Shown here in pieces: positions 44,665 to 53,188 of a stretch of DNA of 64,000 bases. Position numbers and translations under genes: made by a program. The notes beneath the pieces are model-generated. The model was not told the origin of the DNA. It was given only the letters and a program-made list of their open reading frames with translations, and searched no databases. Each line of letters starts with the position of its first letter. The stretch's first letter is position 1. Source of the DNA: JBFYTX01 sp963739515 (GTDB lineage: Bacteria; Chloroflexota; Dehalococcoidia; Dehalococcoidales; RBG-16-60-22); contig CAVUAO010000002.1 of NCBI GenBank assembly GCA_963739515.1, positions 248,001-312,000 on the forward strand, written 5' to 3'.

Positions 44665-45069
44665 TTAGTCTTGCTGGGTATGGACAGTACCGTCGGCATC
44701 GAAGTAGTAGTCGACCTTGTTCTTCGTGTAAGACGGCAGCGTGCCGTCAGCGTTGAGGCCGGTCAGGTAGGCAGATAACAGTAATGGGGTTGTATCAGTG
44801 GTCGTGCATAGGTCCATGTCGTGCGTAGCGTTGGCTAGCAGAATCGCGTTCAGCACGCCGGTAGTGCTGTCGGTCAGCATGGCCGTCACCCCCGTCTGGA
44901 TGTCGTGTAGCTCAACCTCCTTGGACTCCGTTTTACCCTTGTTGATGAACTTACCGACGTTGGGTACGGCTACTGCGGCCAGCACACCGAGAATTGCTAC
45001 CACGACCAGCAGCTCAATCAGGGTGAAGCCCTTCTCTCCATAACGGAACTTCTTGAAAAAGCTCTTCAT
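44665..45069 (-). CDS. pilA: Type IV major pilin
   Basis: A 134-residue prepilin. A basic lead peptide ends at the cleavage site GEKG|FTLIELLVV, with the conserved Glu5, followed by the hydrophobic polymerisation helix (about 20 residues) and a globular C-terminus rich in Thr/Leu. PilD cleaves after the Gly and methylates Phe. The ATG at 45069 has AAGGAGG eight bases upstream; an upstream codon at 45087 would only add six residues. It is on the strand opposite to the assembly genes. Confidence 0.93.
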   Translation of the reverse strand: MKSFFKKFRYGEKGFTLIELLVVVAILGVLAAVAVPNVGKFINKGKTESKEVELHDIQTGVTAMLTDSTTGVLNAILLANATHDMDLCTTTDTTPLLLSAYLTGLNADGTLPSYTKNKVDYYFDADGTVHTQQD

Positions 45070-45313
45070 TTCGGATACCTCCTTCAATATTTAAATAGCT
45101 TTTTTCCTTTATTTACAGCTTAGCATAGCCTCGAAGCAGTTCAATGAGATATTAGTCCCGATGTCGCGTAGGAATTAAGTCCTATGATATTTGAGGCTGC
45201 ACTAATAGGTGTCTCCATAGCAAACACTGCTAGTTTATTCTCCTGCCATGCTCTTTACGATAATACCTTCACCCAATTCCGCTGAGGGTCAACCCCCATA
45301 ATAAAATTGAATC

Positions 45314-45424
45314 CGGGGTGTTTAAGAGGGGTCACGACCCCTCTTTCTTTATTTCCCCCTCTCAAACATTTAAAAAGTCCGAACATCAAATATATCTGTT
45401 TGAGAGGGGGACATGGGGGTGAGT
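45314..45424 (+). repeat. Double-hairpin intergenic element, copy F
   Basis: Starts GGGGTGTTTAAGAGGGG. First hairpin at 45324-45345 (TCACGA centre, as in copy A). Second: CCCCCTCTCAAACA (45355-45368) with TGTTTGAGAGGGGG (45397-45410), perfect 14 pairs. Ends ACATGGGGGTGAG. The copy most similar to copy A. Confidence 0.8.
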
Positions 45425-45482
45425 ATGTATGCCAAGTGACGAGTTTTGCGCATGAACAAAAAAGGCCTGGTAAGGTAAGCTA

Positions 45483-45511
45483 TTGACTCGCCTGTCAAAA
45501 CAGGGCAAAAT
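45483..45511 (+). promoter_or_regulatory. Promoter for pilD, leaderless layout
   Basis: TTGACT (45483-45488), 17 bases, CAAAAT (45506-45511), then 8 bases to the ATG at 45520. The spacer contains CCTGT...ACAGG, a possible operator. No Shine-Dalgarno. Confidence 0.5.
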
Positions 45512-45519
45512 GTAACGGT

Positions 45520-46338
45520 ATGAACACCGGTCTAGCCGTTTTGTTCACGATTATCGGCGTTGCCGTAGGCAGTTTTTTAAACGTCTGCATCGACCGGCTT
45601 CCATCGGGTAAATCCGTGATTTTTTCACCTTCCCACTGCGATAGCTGCGGGCGCCGTATTGCCCTGGTGGACCTGGTTCCCTTGCTGAACTATTTATGGC
45701 TCCGCGGCCGCTGCCGCTATTGCCATGCCGGGATTCTCTGGCGCGTCCCCCTGGTGGAGCTGCTCAGCGGCATTCTCTTTTTGCTGGCTTTCTGGCGTTT
45801 CGGTCTGACCGCCCGGTTTGGCGTCACCGCTTTCTGGTGCGGCGTGTTCCTGGTAATCATGTTTATCGACTGGGAACATAAATTAATATTAAATAAGGTA
45901 ACTTACCCGATGGCCGTCGTCGCTCTGGTGCTCCTGGGGATAGATTCGCTGATGCCCGATTGGAATATATTAGGCAACCTCGTGTTTTTGCCCGCTGGCC
46001 AGCCGAGCATATTGAGCGGCGTTATCGGCGGCGCTGTTGGCTTTGGTTTTTTCCTTATTATATTTCTGATCATCCCCGGGGGCATGGGCCTGGGCGATGT
46101 CAAGCTGGCCGCCCTCATCGGACTGGTTACGGGGTGGCCCCTGGTCATCGTAGCGCTGCTCATCGGGATTCTTATCGGCGGCTTGGCCGCGATTGTGCTG
46201 CTGCTGTTGCGACTCAAAGGCCGGAAGGACCTTATCCCTTACGGCACTTTCCTGGCTATTGGACCTGTGGTGACCCTGCTATGGGGTGTGAATATTTTCC
46301 ACTGGTACCAGAATTTATTCGGTTTCTCCATCCTGTAA
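45520..46338 (+). CDS. pilD: Prepilin peptidase/N-methyltransferase PilD
   Basis: A 272-residue polytopic aspartyl protease that removes the pilin leader and methylates the new N-terminus. The methylase part has CDSCGRRI and CRYCHAGI, the two CxxC pairs (about residues 40-76). The catalytic aspartates are in FIDWEHKLI (near 117) and MGLGDVKLAAL (near 194). About eight membrane segments. It may process the pilA product encoded 450 bases away. Confidence 0.93.
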   Translation: MNTGLAVLFTIIGVAVGSFLNVCIDRLPSGKSVIFSPSHCDSCGRRIALVDLVPLLNYLWLRGRCRYCHAGILWRVPLVELLSGILFLLAFWRFGLTARFGVTAFWCGVFLVIMFIDWEHKLILNKVTYPMAVVALVLLGIDSLMPDWNILGNLVFLPAGQPSILSGVIGGAVGFGFFLIIFLIIPGGMGLGDVKLAALIGLVTGWPLVIVALLIGILIGGLAAIVLLLLRLKGRKDLIPYGTFLAIGPVVTLLWGVNIFHWYQNLFGFSIL

Positions 46339-46386
46339 TCGTCGCCGTTTCCACGGTCTTAACTCACCTGCGGGATGTCTCGCTTA

Positions 46387-46415
46387 TTGACATTGTTCCT
46401 ATCCATGAGTACAAT
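46387..46415 (+). promoter_or_regulatory. Strong promoter for the winged-helix gene, leaderless layout
   Basis: TTGACA (46387-46392), 17 bases, TACAAT (46410-46415), then exactly 8 bases to the ATG at 46424, with no Shine-Dalgarno. Confidence 0.7.
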
Positions 46416-46423
46416 TATCCTGT

Positions 46424-46762
46424 ATGAACGTGGATTTAAACGGGCCCGCCCTGGGTAAAGACACCGTCGCGCCCCTTGCCGGCAAGATGGGGCGGCGCCG
46501 CTCCAATATCGAGATCATTGCCGATATGCTGCGGGTCGGGGAGAACGGCGCCGGCAAGACGGAAATCATGTATACCGCCAATATGAGCTATAACCAGATA
46601 CAAAAATACCTCGAATATCTGGTCAACCAGGGCTTTATTAATAAGGTGAACATGGATAACACCATGGTGGCGTATCAGGTAACGGACACGGGCTTTAAAC
46701 TGCTTAAAGCCATCGATACTCTCCTGAATATGCTGGAACCCGGCAGCCGCGAAAGCGTCTGA
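46424..46762 (+). CDS. Archaeal-type winged-helix DNA-binding protein
   Basis: A 112-residue protein resembling the ArnR1-like winged-helix family (PF14947), better known from archaea. RRRSNIEIIADMLRVGENGAGKTEIMYTANMSYNQIQKYL covers helices 1-3 (shown in parts: RSNIEIIADMLRV and KTEIMYTANMSYNQIQKYL), and the wing follows (TMVAYQVTDTGFKLL). It probably binds DNA as a dimer. Position next to pilD suggests a regulatory role, but no target is proven. A terminator lies downstream. Confidence 0.75.
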   Translation: MNVDLNGPALGKDTVAPLAGKMGRRRSNIEIIADMLRVGENGAGKTEIMYTANMSYNQIQKYLEYLVNQGFINKVNMDNTMVAYQVTDTGFKLLKAIDTLLNMLEPGSRESV

Positions 46763-46790
46763 CGCCCCAAATCGACGGAAATGTGATTTA

Positions 46791-46820
46791 ACCTGAGGAT
46801 GGCTGTCCCCGGGTTTTTTT
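46791..46820 (+). terminator. Rho-independent terminator
   Basis: CCTGAGGA (46792-46799) pairs with TCCCCGGG (46806-46813), one mismatch, followed by TTTTTTT (46814-46820). It ends the winged-helix transcript. Confidence 0.75.
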
Positions 46821-46971
46821 ATTTTCTGCGCCGCCGACTTAATGAAACCTTAAGCAAATCTTTATGATTCTTTTATTACTTTTATATATATTTTTATGCC
46901 TGGATGATAAACTTTCAGTAAAATTAATAAGAGAAGCTGCGAACAGCTTTGAATAAAGTTGAAGGATATCG

Positions 46972-47313
46972 ATGAGACGAACCCTGTTACTGGATGAAGA
47001 CGACTTGATCATGGTGGTCAAGGAAGACGTCGTCAAGCAAATCGACGAAAACCGCGGCGAAATGAACCGTACCGAGTTCGTCAATTATCTCATCCAGTGC
47101 CAGTTGAAAAGTACCGGGAAAGACTACGTCACCAAAGAAGAGTTCCAGCATTTCACCAATCAGATGATGGAGCTCCTCCATAATTTCCTCCAGTTCTTCA
47201 TCAGCTACAGCATGAGCATGGGCCAGGGCCAGGGAGAAACGGATATCCAGGCGTTAAGCCAGCAGCTCGAGTCCCTCTATCGCCCCGACGAAAACTCCGA
47301 GAACTATCTCTAG
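46972..47313 (+). CDS. Small ribbon-helix-helix-like protein, unknown
   Basis: A 113-residue acidic protein I cannot assign firmly. The segment MVVKEDVVKQIDENRGEMNRTEFVNYLIQCQL has the spacing of a ribbon-helix-helix DNA-binding domain (shown in parts: VVKQIDENRG and MNRTEFVNYLIQCQL). The remainder is a helical tail (MMELLHNFLQFFISYSM) that could oligomerise. AAGGA lies about seven bases before the ATG. Confidence 0.5.
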   Translation: MRRTLLLDEDDLIMVVKEDVVKQIDENRGEMNRTEFVNYLIQCQLKSTGKDYVTKEEFQHFTNQMMELLHNFLQFFISYSMSMGQGQGETDIQALSQQLESLYRPDENSENYL

Positions 47314-47364
47314 GTTTCTCGCCTTCGGCCGTTAGTTCTATTCATTTGGCTTTTTCGTGCCTGA

Positions 47365-47379
47365 TAGAACTATGTTCTA
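47365..47379. promoter_or_regulatory. Perfect 15-base palindrome upstream of GH3-like gene
   Basis: TAGAAC-TAT-GTTCTA, a perfect inverted repeat about 77 bases before the start. It overlaps the region where a -35 element would sit relative to TACATAAT (from 47380), so it may be an operator. Confidence 0.4.
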
Positions 47380-47455
47380 GTACATAATCACTTCCCAAGC
47401 TACCTTCTATATCTTAGGCTTAGGTTTGCCAGATGGTAAAGCTTGAGAGGTGTTT

Positions 47456-49142
47456 ATGCCGAAGGCTATAGACCTCCTCCGTGAAGGCCGGGACGAAGAG
47501 CTGTGGCAGATGTGCTGCGGCTTTCTCAGCCTTAACATCGACCAGTTCATGGAGATTCAGGAACGCCTCCTGCTTAAACAGTTGGAGTTACTCGGCAATT
47601 GCCGGCTCGGCAATAAAATCATGCATGGCGCCCGGCCCGAAGACCGTCGCCGAATTCCGGCGCCTGGTGCCGCTGACCTCTTATAAGGATTATTGCCCCG
47701 AGCTTATCGAAAAGAGGGAAGACGTGCTCCCGGTTAAACCGGAACGGTGGGTGCGTTCCTCGGGAAGGTCCGGAGAATATGTCTGTAAATGGGTGCCGAT
47801 AACACCGGATTACGCTCTGCAATTGAGTATTTCTCTATACGGAATCGGTGTTCTTTCAGGGTGCAACGGCTGGAAAGATACCTCGAATATTCCTGATAAT
47901 ATAAGAATATTGTATTCCGTAGCTCCTAGGCCTTATATTTCAGGTACCTTTGCCGACCTTTTAAGAATGCAATCACCCATTGTTTATTTACCATCTTTAG
48001 AAGTGGCCGAGGGCTTATCTTTTGAAGATAGAATCAAGCTCGGCCTTGAACAAGCCTTGTCCGAGGGGCTTGAATATTTCTTCGGTATTTCGCTGGTCCT
48101 TATGAAAATCGGTGAGAAGCTGCGCGATTCTTCCGGTAAATTTAACCTGCGCCCTTATTTACTTAAACCTCGGGCGTTAGGGCGGTTGGCGAGAGCTATG
48201 ATTAAGAGCCGGTTGGCGGGACGCCCCATGTTGCCGAAAGATATCTGGTCGTTAAAAGGCATCATCGGCAGCGGGGTTGATAGCTGGATATATAAAGACA
48301 AGATAAAAGAGTTCTGGGGGAAAAGTCCCCTGGACTTATATTCCTGCACCGAAGGCGGCGTCATCGCCACCCAGGCGTGGGATTATGAAGGCATGACTTT
48401 TATCCCCCAGTTGAATTTTCTGGAGTTTATCCCTGAAGATGAACAACTAAAAAACCAGATGGACCGTAGTTATCAACCCAAGACATTATTGCTTAATGAA
48501 GTAAAAGCCGGTGAAAACTATGAACTGGTAATCACCAATTTTTACGGCGGTGTTATGACCAGGTATCGGATAGGGGACATGGTCAAAATTACATCTTTAA
48601 GCAATGACAAACTGGGCATCAGGCTTCCTCAGATGGCCTTTGAAAGAAGGGTTGACGATATCATCGACTTTGCTTTCGTTAGGTTGACGGAAAAGACTAT
48701 ATGGCAGGCGATAGAGGCGGCCGGCGTTCCCTACGAGGACTGGATAGCCTACAAGGAACCCGGTGAGCCGACCCTTAAGCTCTTGATTGAGCCGAAGAAC
48801 GGTAATAACTATAGCGAATCGGATGTCGCTGCCATGGTGCTTCACCAGATCATGAAATCTGATAACGACGATGTTCATGCCGATTCGCCTCTTCGTGACG
48901 ATTTTGCCAGTTCGTTAGAGTTTAAGCTCAAAGTCGATTTTTTACCTAGAGGTGCTTTTGCCGATTATCTCGCGAAAAAGCAGGCTGAGGGCGCCGACCT
49001 CGCTCACCTGAAACCGCCCCATGTTAATCCTCCGGAAAAAGTCCTCTCCGCCTTGACCGCCGAGTATGAGGAAATTCTCGTCACTAAGTCCGGGTCTAAA
49101 GAACCGGAAAAACAGGGCACGCAAGAGGCGGTCATTTCGTAG
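47456..49142 (+). pseudogene. GH3-like acyl-acid-amido synthetase, one frameshift
   Basis: Residues encoded from 47456 begin MPKAIDLLREGRDEELWQMC and run in frame to about 47638, then the frame must slip by one base to continue with KTVAEFRRLVPLTSYKDYCPELI to the stop at 49142. Deleting one base (for example G at 47639) gives 561 residues: 1686 bases are a multiple of three. The product resembles the bacterial GH3/auxin-responsive family (ANL fold), with SSGRSGEYVCKWVPITPDY at the nucleotide site and YSCTEGG near residue 300. GAGAGG lies 5 bases before the ATG. Sequencing error and true inactivation are both possible. Confidence 0.75.
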
Positions 49143-49185
49143 TACTTTAGTATCCTTACCTTGGTTTGCCTACTTTAGTTACCTA

Positions 49186-49214
49186 TTGACAGTGTTCTCA
49201 TTTAGCCTAATAAT
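49186..49214 (+). promoter_or_regulatory. Promoter for the GGDEF/HD-GYP gene, leaderless layout
   Basis: TTGACA (49186-49191), 17 bases, AATAAT (49209-49214), then 8 bases to the ATG at 49223. No Shine-Dalgarno. Confidence 0.6.
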
Positions 49215-49222
49215 GCCCATAT

Positions 49223-52200
49223 ATGAATGCGTATGCTATCGCGCCTCTAATAGCAGCTATCGCTTATATCCCCTTACTATTTACGACTGCCACCACTCGC
49301 CCGTGGCGGAAACGCCATATGTTTTTCCTCTTCTTTTTAATTTCGGCGATGACCTGGAGTCTCGTCACCGTTTATCTACGCGGTAATTATCACCCGGAAT
49401 ACTCGATGATTTTTAGTAAAATCATCATTATCCTTTTTGCCCTAACGGCCGTTCAGTTACATGTTTTTACCTCCTCCTTCTTTCCTCAGGAGAAGGGACG
49501 CTGGCTGCCTTTTGCCTATATTTCTCTCGCCGCTGTTATCGTTTTAACACTATTGGGATATACGTTGAAAGGTGTTGGGTCAATCAATGACCGACTTCAT
49601 TACGAATATGGCCCTTGGGTCATTATCATCGCCATTTTGTTACTGACAATAGCCGTCAGAAATCTCTATGTATTTTTTTCCATGTTGAAGACGGCCGATA
49701 ATCCGGTTTTACATAATCAGACTCTTACTCTCATCATCAGCATTATTGTCCTGTCCGTGTTTACCTTGATCTCACTGCTTCCCTGGGGAAATGAATATCC
49801 CCTCAGCCATTACGGTAACCTTATTGTTGCCTTTATCCTGAGCTATGCTGTCATTAAGCATCAGTTGGTGGATATCAAACTCGTTTTACGCCAGGGGACG
49901 GTCTGGGCGAGCCTGTTGATTATCGGGGTTTCCAGCTTCTGGCTGCTCCTTTTTATTGCCGGCAAGATTTTTGGATTCGAGTTGCGTCTGGTGGTGTCGG
50001 TCGTCGCTACGGTGATCGGTGTGGGCGTGGTGGTGTTCGTTTATCATATACGCGGTTATTTCTTTGATATCATGAGCCGGGCATTACAGGGCTCGAGCTA
50101 TAATTTTCGCCGCCGACTCAACGAGTTTACCAATAAGATACATAATGTCTTCAGTCTCACAGAGCAGGGCGGCGAGCTTTTGACTTTAATCATTAAAGCC
50201 GTCAACATCAAACAGGCGTGCCTGCTTTTCCCCGAAGCCGGCGGCGACGACTTTAAAGCTCAATTCGTTGAGTCTGTCGACACGGAAAACCGGTTTTCCG
50301 ATCTGAGGATAAGGGCGGGCAACCCGATTATCCAATATCTGGAGAGAGAGCAGAAATTTTTGTCCCGGGAGACGCTTAATATCCTGCCCGCCTTCCTCAG
50401 TCTCTGGCCGCAGGAGAAAGAAGAGATCGACGCCAAGGAGATAGCCCTGTTTGTACCGCTCATTAGTCGCGACCGTTTGATTGCCATCCTGGCGCTGGGT
50501 AAGAAACAGGCGGGCCGGTATTCCCTCGAGGATTTTTCCATCATCGAGGATGTGACCAATCGGGTCGCAGTCAGCCTGGAGAAAGAATATCTTAGCGAGC
50601 AGCTCCGCGAACGTGAAGAAGAGCTGTCCGTCATCAACAGCTCCAGCTCTATATTGTCTTCGAGCCTGGATATCCAGCAGATATTCGGCAGCTTCCTGGA
50701 AGAGTTGAAGAAAGTCGTCGACGTCAGCTGGGCGTCCATCGTTCTTATTGAAGAAAGTAACCTCTGCTGCATGGCCTTGTCCTCGCCGGAAGGTTCTGCC
50801 TATCAGGTGGGCGACCGCGTGCCCCTGGAAGGTACGGGCACGGGCTGGGTGGTCACGCAAAAGAAATCTTTTATCGAGCCCGACCTTTCCCGCGAGATGT
50901 ACTTTACCACCGGTCAGCGGTTTTTCCAGCTGGGACTGCGCACCATGGCTTACCTGCCGTTGATTGCCAAGGGCCGGGCTATCGGCAGTTTCATCGTGGC
51001 CAGCAAACTGCCTAACGCCTATAGCCAGCGGCACATCAAGCTGCTGGAGCAGCTCGCTTCGCAGATTGCCATGCCACTGGAGAACTCCCAGCTTTATGCC
51101 AAAGCGGAAAAGAAGGCGCGTGTTGACGAGCTCACCCGACTTCTTAACCGGCGCTCGCTGGATGAAATGATCGATAGTGAAATCGGCCGGCACTCGCGTT
51201 ACGGCGGCGTCTTTACGCTGGCCATTCTTGACCTCGATTCCTTCAAGACTTTTAACGATAGTTACGGGCATCTCTCCGGGGACAGGCTCTTGAGAGAGGT
51301 GGGCCACATTATCAAAAGCGCCATCCGGAATGTCGACTACGCTTTCCGTTACGGCGGTGACGAATTCGCCATCCTCCTGCCGCAGACAAATATCGAGGAT
51401 GCCCTGCAGGTCATCGAGCGTGTCCGCGAAAAAATCGCCCGGGGACTGGATTCCGGGGACATCCACGTAACCACCAGCATCGGTCTAGCCACCTGGCCGG
51501 ATGACGGCTTCAGCCATACTGATATCATCGCCGCCGCCGATGCCACTCTCTATCGCGTCAAACGGAGCGGCGGCAACAAGAGCTATTGCGCTTCAGGGAA
51601 CCCGACGGCGTCGCCGCCGGCGGATTCGGGCGTCGACAAGGTTAATGGTAATGTGGATGTTAAATACCTGAGCTTCGTCAACGCTTTGTGCGAGACCTTT
51701 GATTCTAAAAATTATTTAACGCATAATCATGCTAAGAAAGTGTCCGAGTGCGCCATGGCTCTGGCAAAATCGCTGAAGCTGGAGCCCGCGGAAGTCAACC
51801 GCATCGAGGCCTGTGCTTTGATGCACGATATTGGTAAAATAGGTATCGGTGGTGCCATATTGAACAAGGTGGATGAGTTGACTCCTGAAGAAACTGAAGA
51901 AGTTAAAAAACACCCGCGGTCCGGGGCGGATATCGTTAGCCGTATTCCCCAGCTGGCTGCCTGTGCCAACGGTATCCTGCACCACCATGAATGCTATGAC
52001 GGCAGTGGCTACCCCGATGGTCTCAAAGGTGAAGATATACCGCTGGAATCCAGGATAATCACTATAGCCGATGCTTTTATCAATATGACGTGTGAGAAAC
52101 CCTTGGCCGCTTACGTGTCTATTGAACAGGCTATGGGAGAATTAAAACAATGTTCCGGTAAACAGTTCGACCCGTCTCTGGTGGAACAGTTTATTGCCAT

Positions 52201-52246
52201 TCATAAAGTCACGGTGAATAGTGAACAGAAAAAGGCTAGGAGGTAA
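49223..52246 (+). CDS. Membrane GAF-GGDEF-HD-GYP c-di-GMP protein
   Basis: A 1007-residue protein. Residues 1-280 hold about eight membrane helices of a 7TM-like sensor region. One GAF domain (about 310-470) and a second (about 490-640) follow, then GGDEF (650-790) with RYGGDEFAI and an RxxD inhibitory site five residues before GGDEF, then HD-GYP (820-990) with LMHDIGKIGIGG and HHHECYDGSGYPDG. Both synthesis and degradation motifs for c-di-GMP are intact. The next gene, a LuxR-type regulator, begins 47 bases after it. Confidence 0.92.
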   Translation: MNAYAIAPLIAAIAYIPLLFTTATTRPWRKRHMFFLFFLISAMTWSLVTVYLRGNYHPEYSMIFSKIIIILFALTAVQLHVFTSSFFPQEKGRWLPFAYISLAAVIVLTLLGYTLKGVGSINDRLHYEYGPWVIIIAILLLTIAVRNLYVFFSMLKTADNPVLHNQTLTLIISIIVLSVFTLISLLPWGNEYPLSHYGNLIVAFILSYAVIKHQLVDIKLVLRQGTVWASLLIIGVSSFWLLLFIAGKIFGFELRLVVSVVATVIGVGVVVFVYHIRGYFFDIMSRALQGSSYNFRRRLNEFTNKIHNVFSLTEQGGELLTLIIKAVNIKQACLLFPEAGGDDFKAQFVESVDTENRFSDLRIRAGNPIIQYLEREQKFLSRETLNILPAFLSLWPQEKEEIDAKEIALFVPLISRDRLIAILALGKKQAGRYSLEDFSIIEDVTNRVAVSLEKEYLSEQLREREEELSVINSSSSILSSSLDIQQIFGSFLEELKKVVDVSWASIVLIEESNLCCMALSSPEGSAYQVGDRVPLEGTGTGWVVTQKKSFIEPDLSREMYFTTGQRFFQLGLRTMAYLPLIAKGRAIGSFIVASKLPNAYSQRHIKLLEQLASQIAMPLENSQLYAKAEKKARVDELTRLLNRRSLDEMIDSEIGRHSRYGGVFTLAILDLDSFKTFNDSYGHLSGDRLLREVGHIIKSAIRNVDYAFRYGGDEFAILLPQTNIEDALQVIERVREKIARGLDSGDIHVTTSIGLATWPDDGFSHTDIIAAADATLYRVKRSGGNKSYCASGNPTASPPADSGVDKVNGNVDVKYLSFVNALCETFDSKNYLTHNHAKKVSECAMALAKSLKLEPAEVNRIEACALMHDIGKIGIGGAILNKVDELTPEETEEVKKHPRSGADIVSRIPQLAACANGILHHHECYDGSGYPDGLKGEDIPLESRIITIADAFINMTCEKPLAAYVSIEQAMGELKQCSGKQFDPSLVEQFIAIHKVTVNSEQKKARR

Positions 52247-52293
52247 AATAGGTGAGGGACGTAGCTTTCTTACCCCAAACTGGAGGCATCAAG

Positions 52294-52980
52294 ATGAATA
52301 ATAAAAATAGCAAAATACAGGTGTTCGTCATCAGCCAGCAATCGTTGTTTTTGGAGGCTATTGAGCACACGTTTATGGATACCGACGATATTGTGATTAT
52401 CGGCACGACCGGCATCAATAACGATGTTATTAAATCTATCGATAACCTGCCGCCGGATGTGGCGTTGCTGGACCTCGACGGTCCTTCGGATGACGCCCTG
52501 GAGCTGGCTCGGAAAATCAGGCAGCGTTCGCCCAATATCGGCGTGGTCGTGCTGACCTCCAAACCCGATGACCAGCAGTTGTTCCTGGCCCTTAAGGCGC
52601 AGGCCGTCGCTTATATGAGCAAGGAGATTACCGGGGAACAATTGATTGAGATCGTCCGGCGTGTCAACCGGGGCGAGCACCCGATTAACGAAGCCCTGAC
52701 CACCCGCCCCAAGGTGGCTGAGCACGTCCTGCAGCAGTTCCAGGAGCTCACCACCCGCAGCGAGGCGGAAGCTTTTATCTCTCCCCTCACCCCGCGGGAA
52801 ATAGAAATCCTGCAATATATCGCCCAGGGTTATCTTAACAAGCAGATTGCCGCGGAGCTTGGCATCAGCGAGCAGACCATTAAAAACCACGTTACGTCCA
52901 TCCTGCGTAAGCTGAACGCCAACGCCCGCACGGAAGCCGTCGTCGTCGCTATCAAGCAGGGCTTGATCAAGATAGTTTAG
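52294..52980 (+). CDS. LuxR-family response regulator (NarL type)
   Basis: A 228-residue regulator. The N-terminal receiver (residues 1-125) has the phospho-acceptor Asp in LLDLDG (residue 60) and the Lys in YMSKEITG. The C-terminal LuxR HTH (LTPREIEILQYIAQG...KQIAAELGISEQTIKNHV) lies at 165-225. No histidine kinase is adjacent; the c-di-GMP protein upstream may be functionally linked. GGAGG lies 7 bases before the ATG at 52294; a longer GTG reading frame from 52252 is less likely. Confidence 0.88.
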   Translation: MNNKNSKIQVFVISQQSLFLEAIEHTFMDTDDIVIIGTTGINNDVIKSIDNLPPDVALLDLDGPSDDALELARKIRQRSPNIGVVVLTSKPDDQQLFLALKAQAVAYMSKEITGEQLIEIVRRVNRGEHPINEALTTRPKVAEHVLQQFQELTTRSEAEAFISPLTPREIEILQYIAQGYLNKQIAAELGISEQTIKNHVTSILRKLNANARTEAVVVAIKQGLIKIV

Positions 52981-53119
52981 CGGGCTCGTATCGCGCGTTC
53001 ACGTTTTGAGTCGATTGCGCTCAATGTGGCATAATCAACCTATGCCTGTTGTCGACTTCTGGTACATTATTGTCATTGTTATCCGCCTTTCCACGCTAAT
53101 TATCTGAGATTCCATCGTA

Positions 53120-53148
53120 TTGACAGGTGCGGGTGCGGCGAGTATAAT
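53120..53148 (+). promoter_or_regulatory. Consensus promoter for the secreted protease gene
   Basis: TTGACA (53120-53125), 17 bases, TATAAT (53143-53148): a perfect sigma-70-type promoter. GGAGGTGAG precedes the ATG at 53189, with a leader of about 34 bases. Confidence 0.8.
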
Positions 53149-53188
53149 TAGGCACTAAACAAGAGATAGGATGGTATGGAGGTGAGGC

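Larger units (their letters stand above)
45088..45519. other. Intergenic region between pilA and pilD
   Basis: A 432-base stretch with no gene. It holds the pilA upstream region (AT-rich near 45090-45120; ATTAGTCC and ATTAAGTCC half-repeats near 45150-45180), copy F of the hairpin element (45314-45424) and the pilD promoter. I see no convincing riboswitch. Confidence 0.6.

Noticed and set aside
45150..45190. Riboswitch upstream of pilA
   Set aside because: Only short direct half-repeats (ATTAGTCC and ATTAAGTCC); no conserved aptamer core.
43938..45424. CRISPR array
   Set aside because: The hairpin elements are separated irregularly and have no spacer-repeat periodicity.
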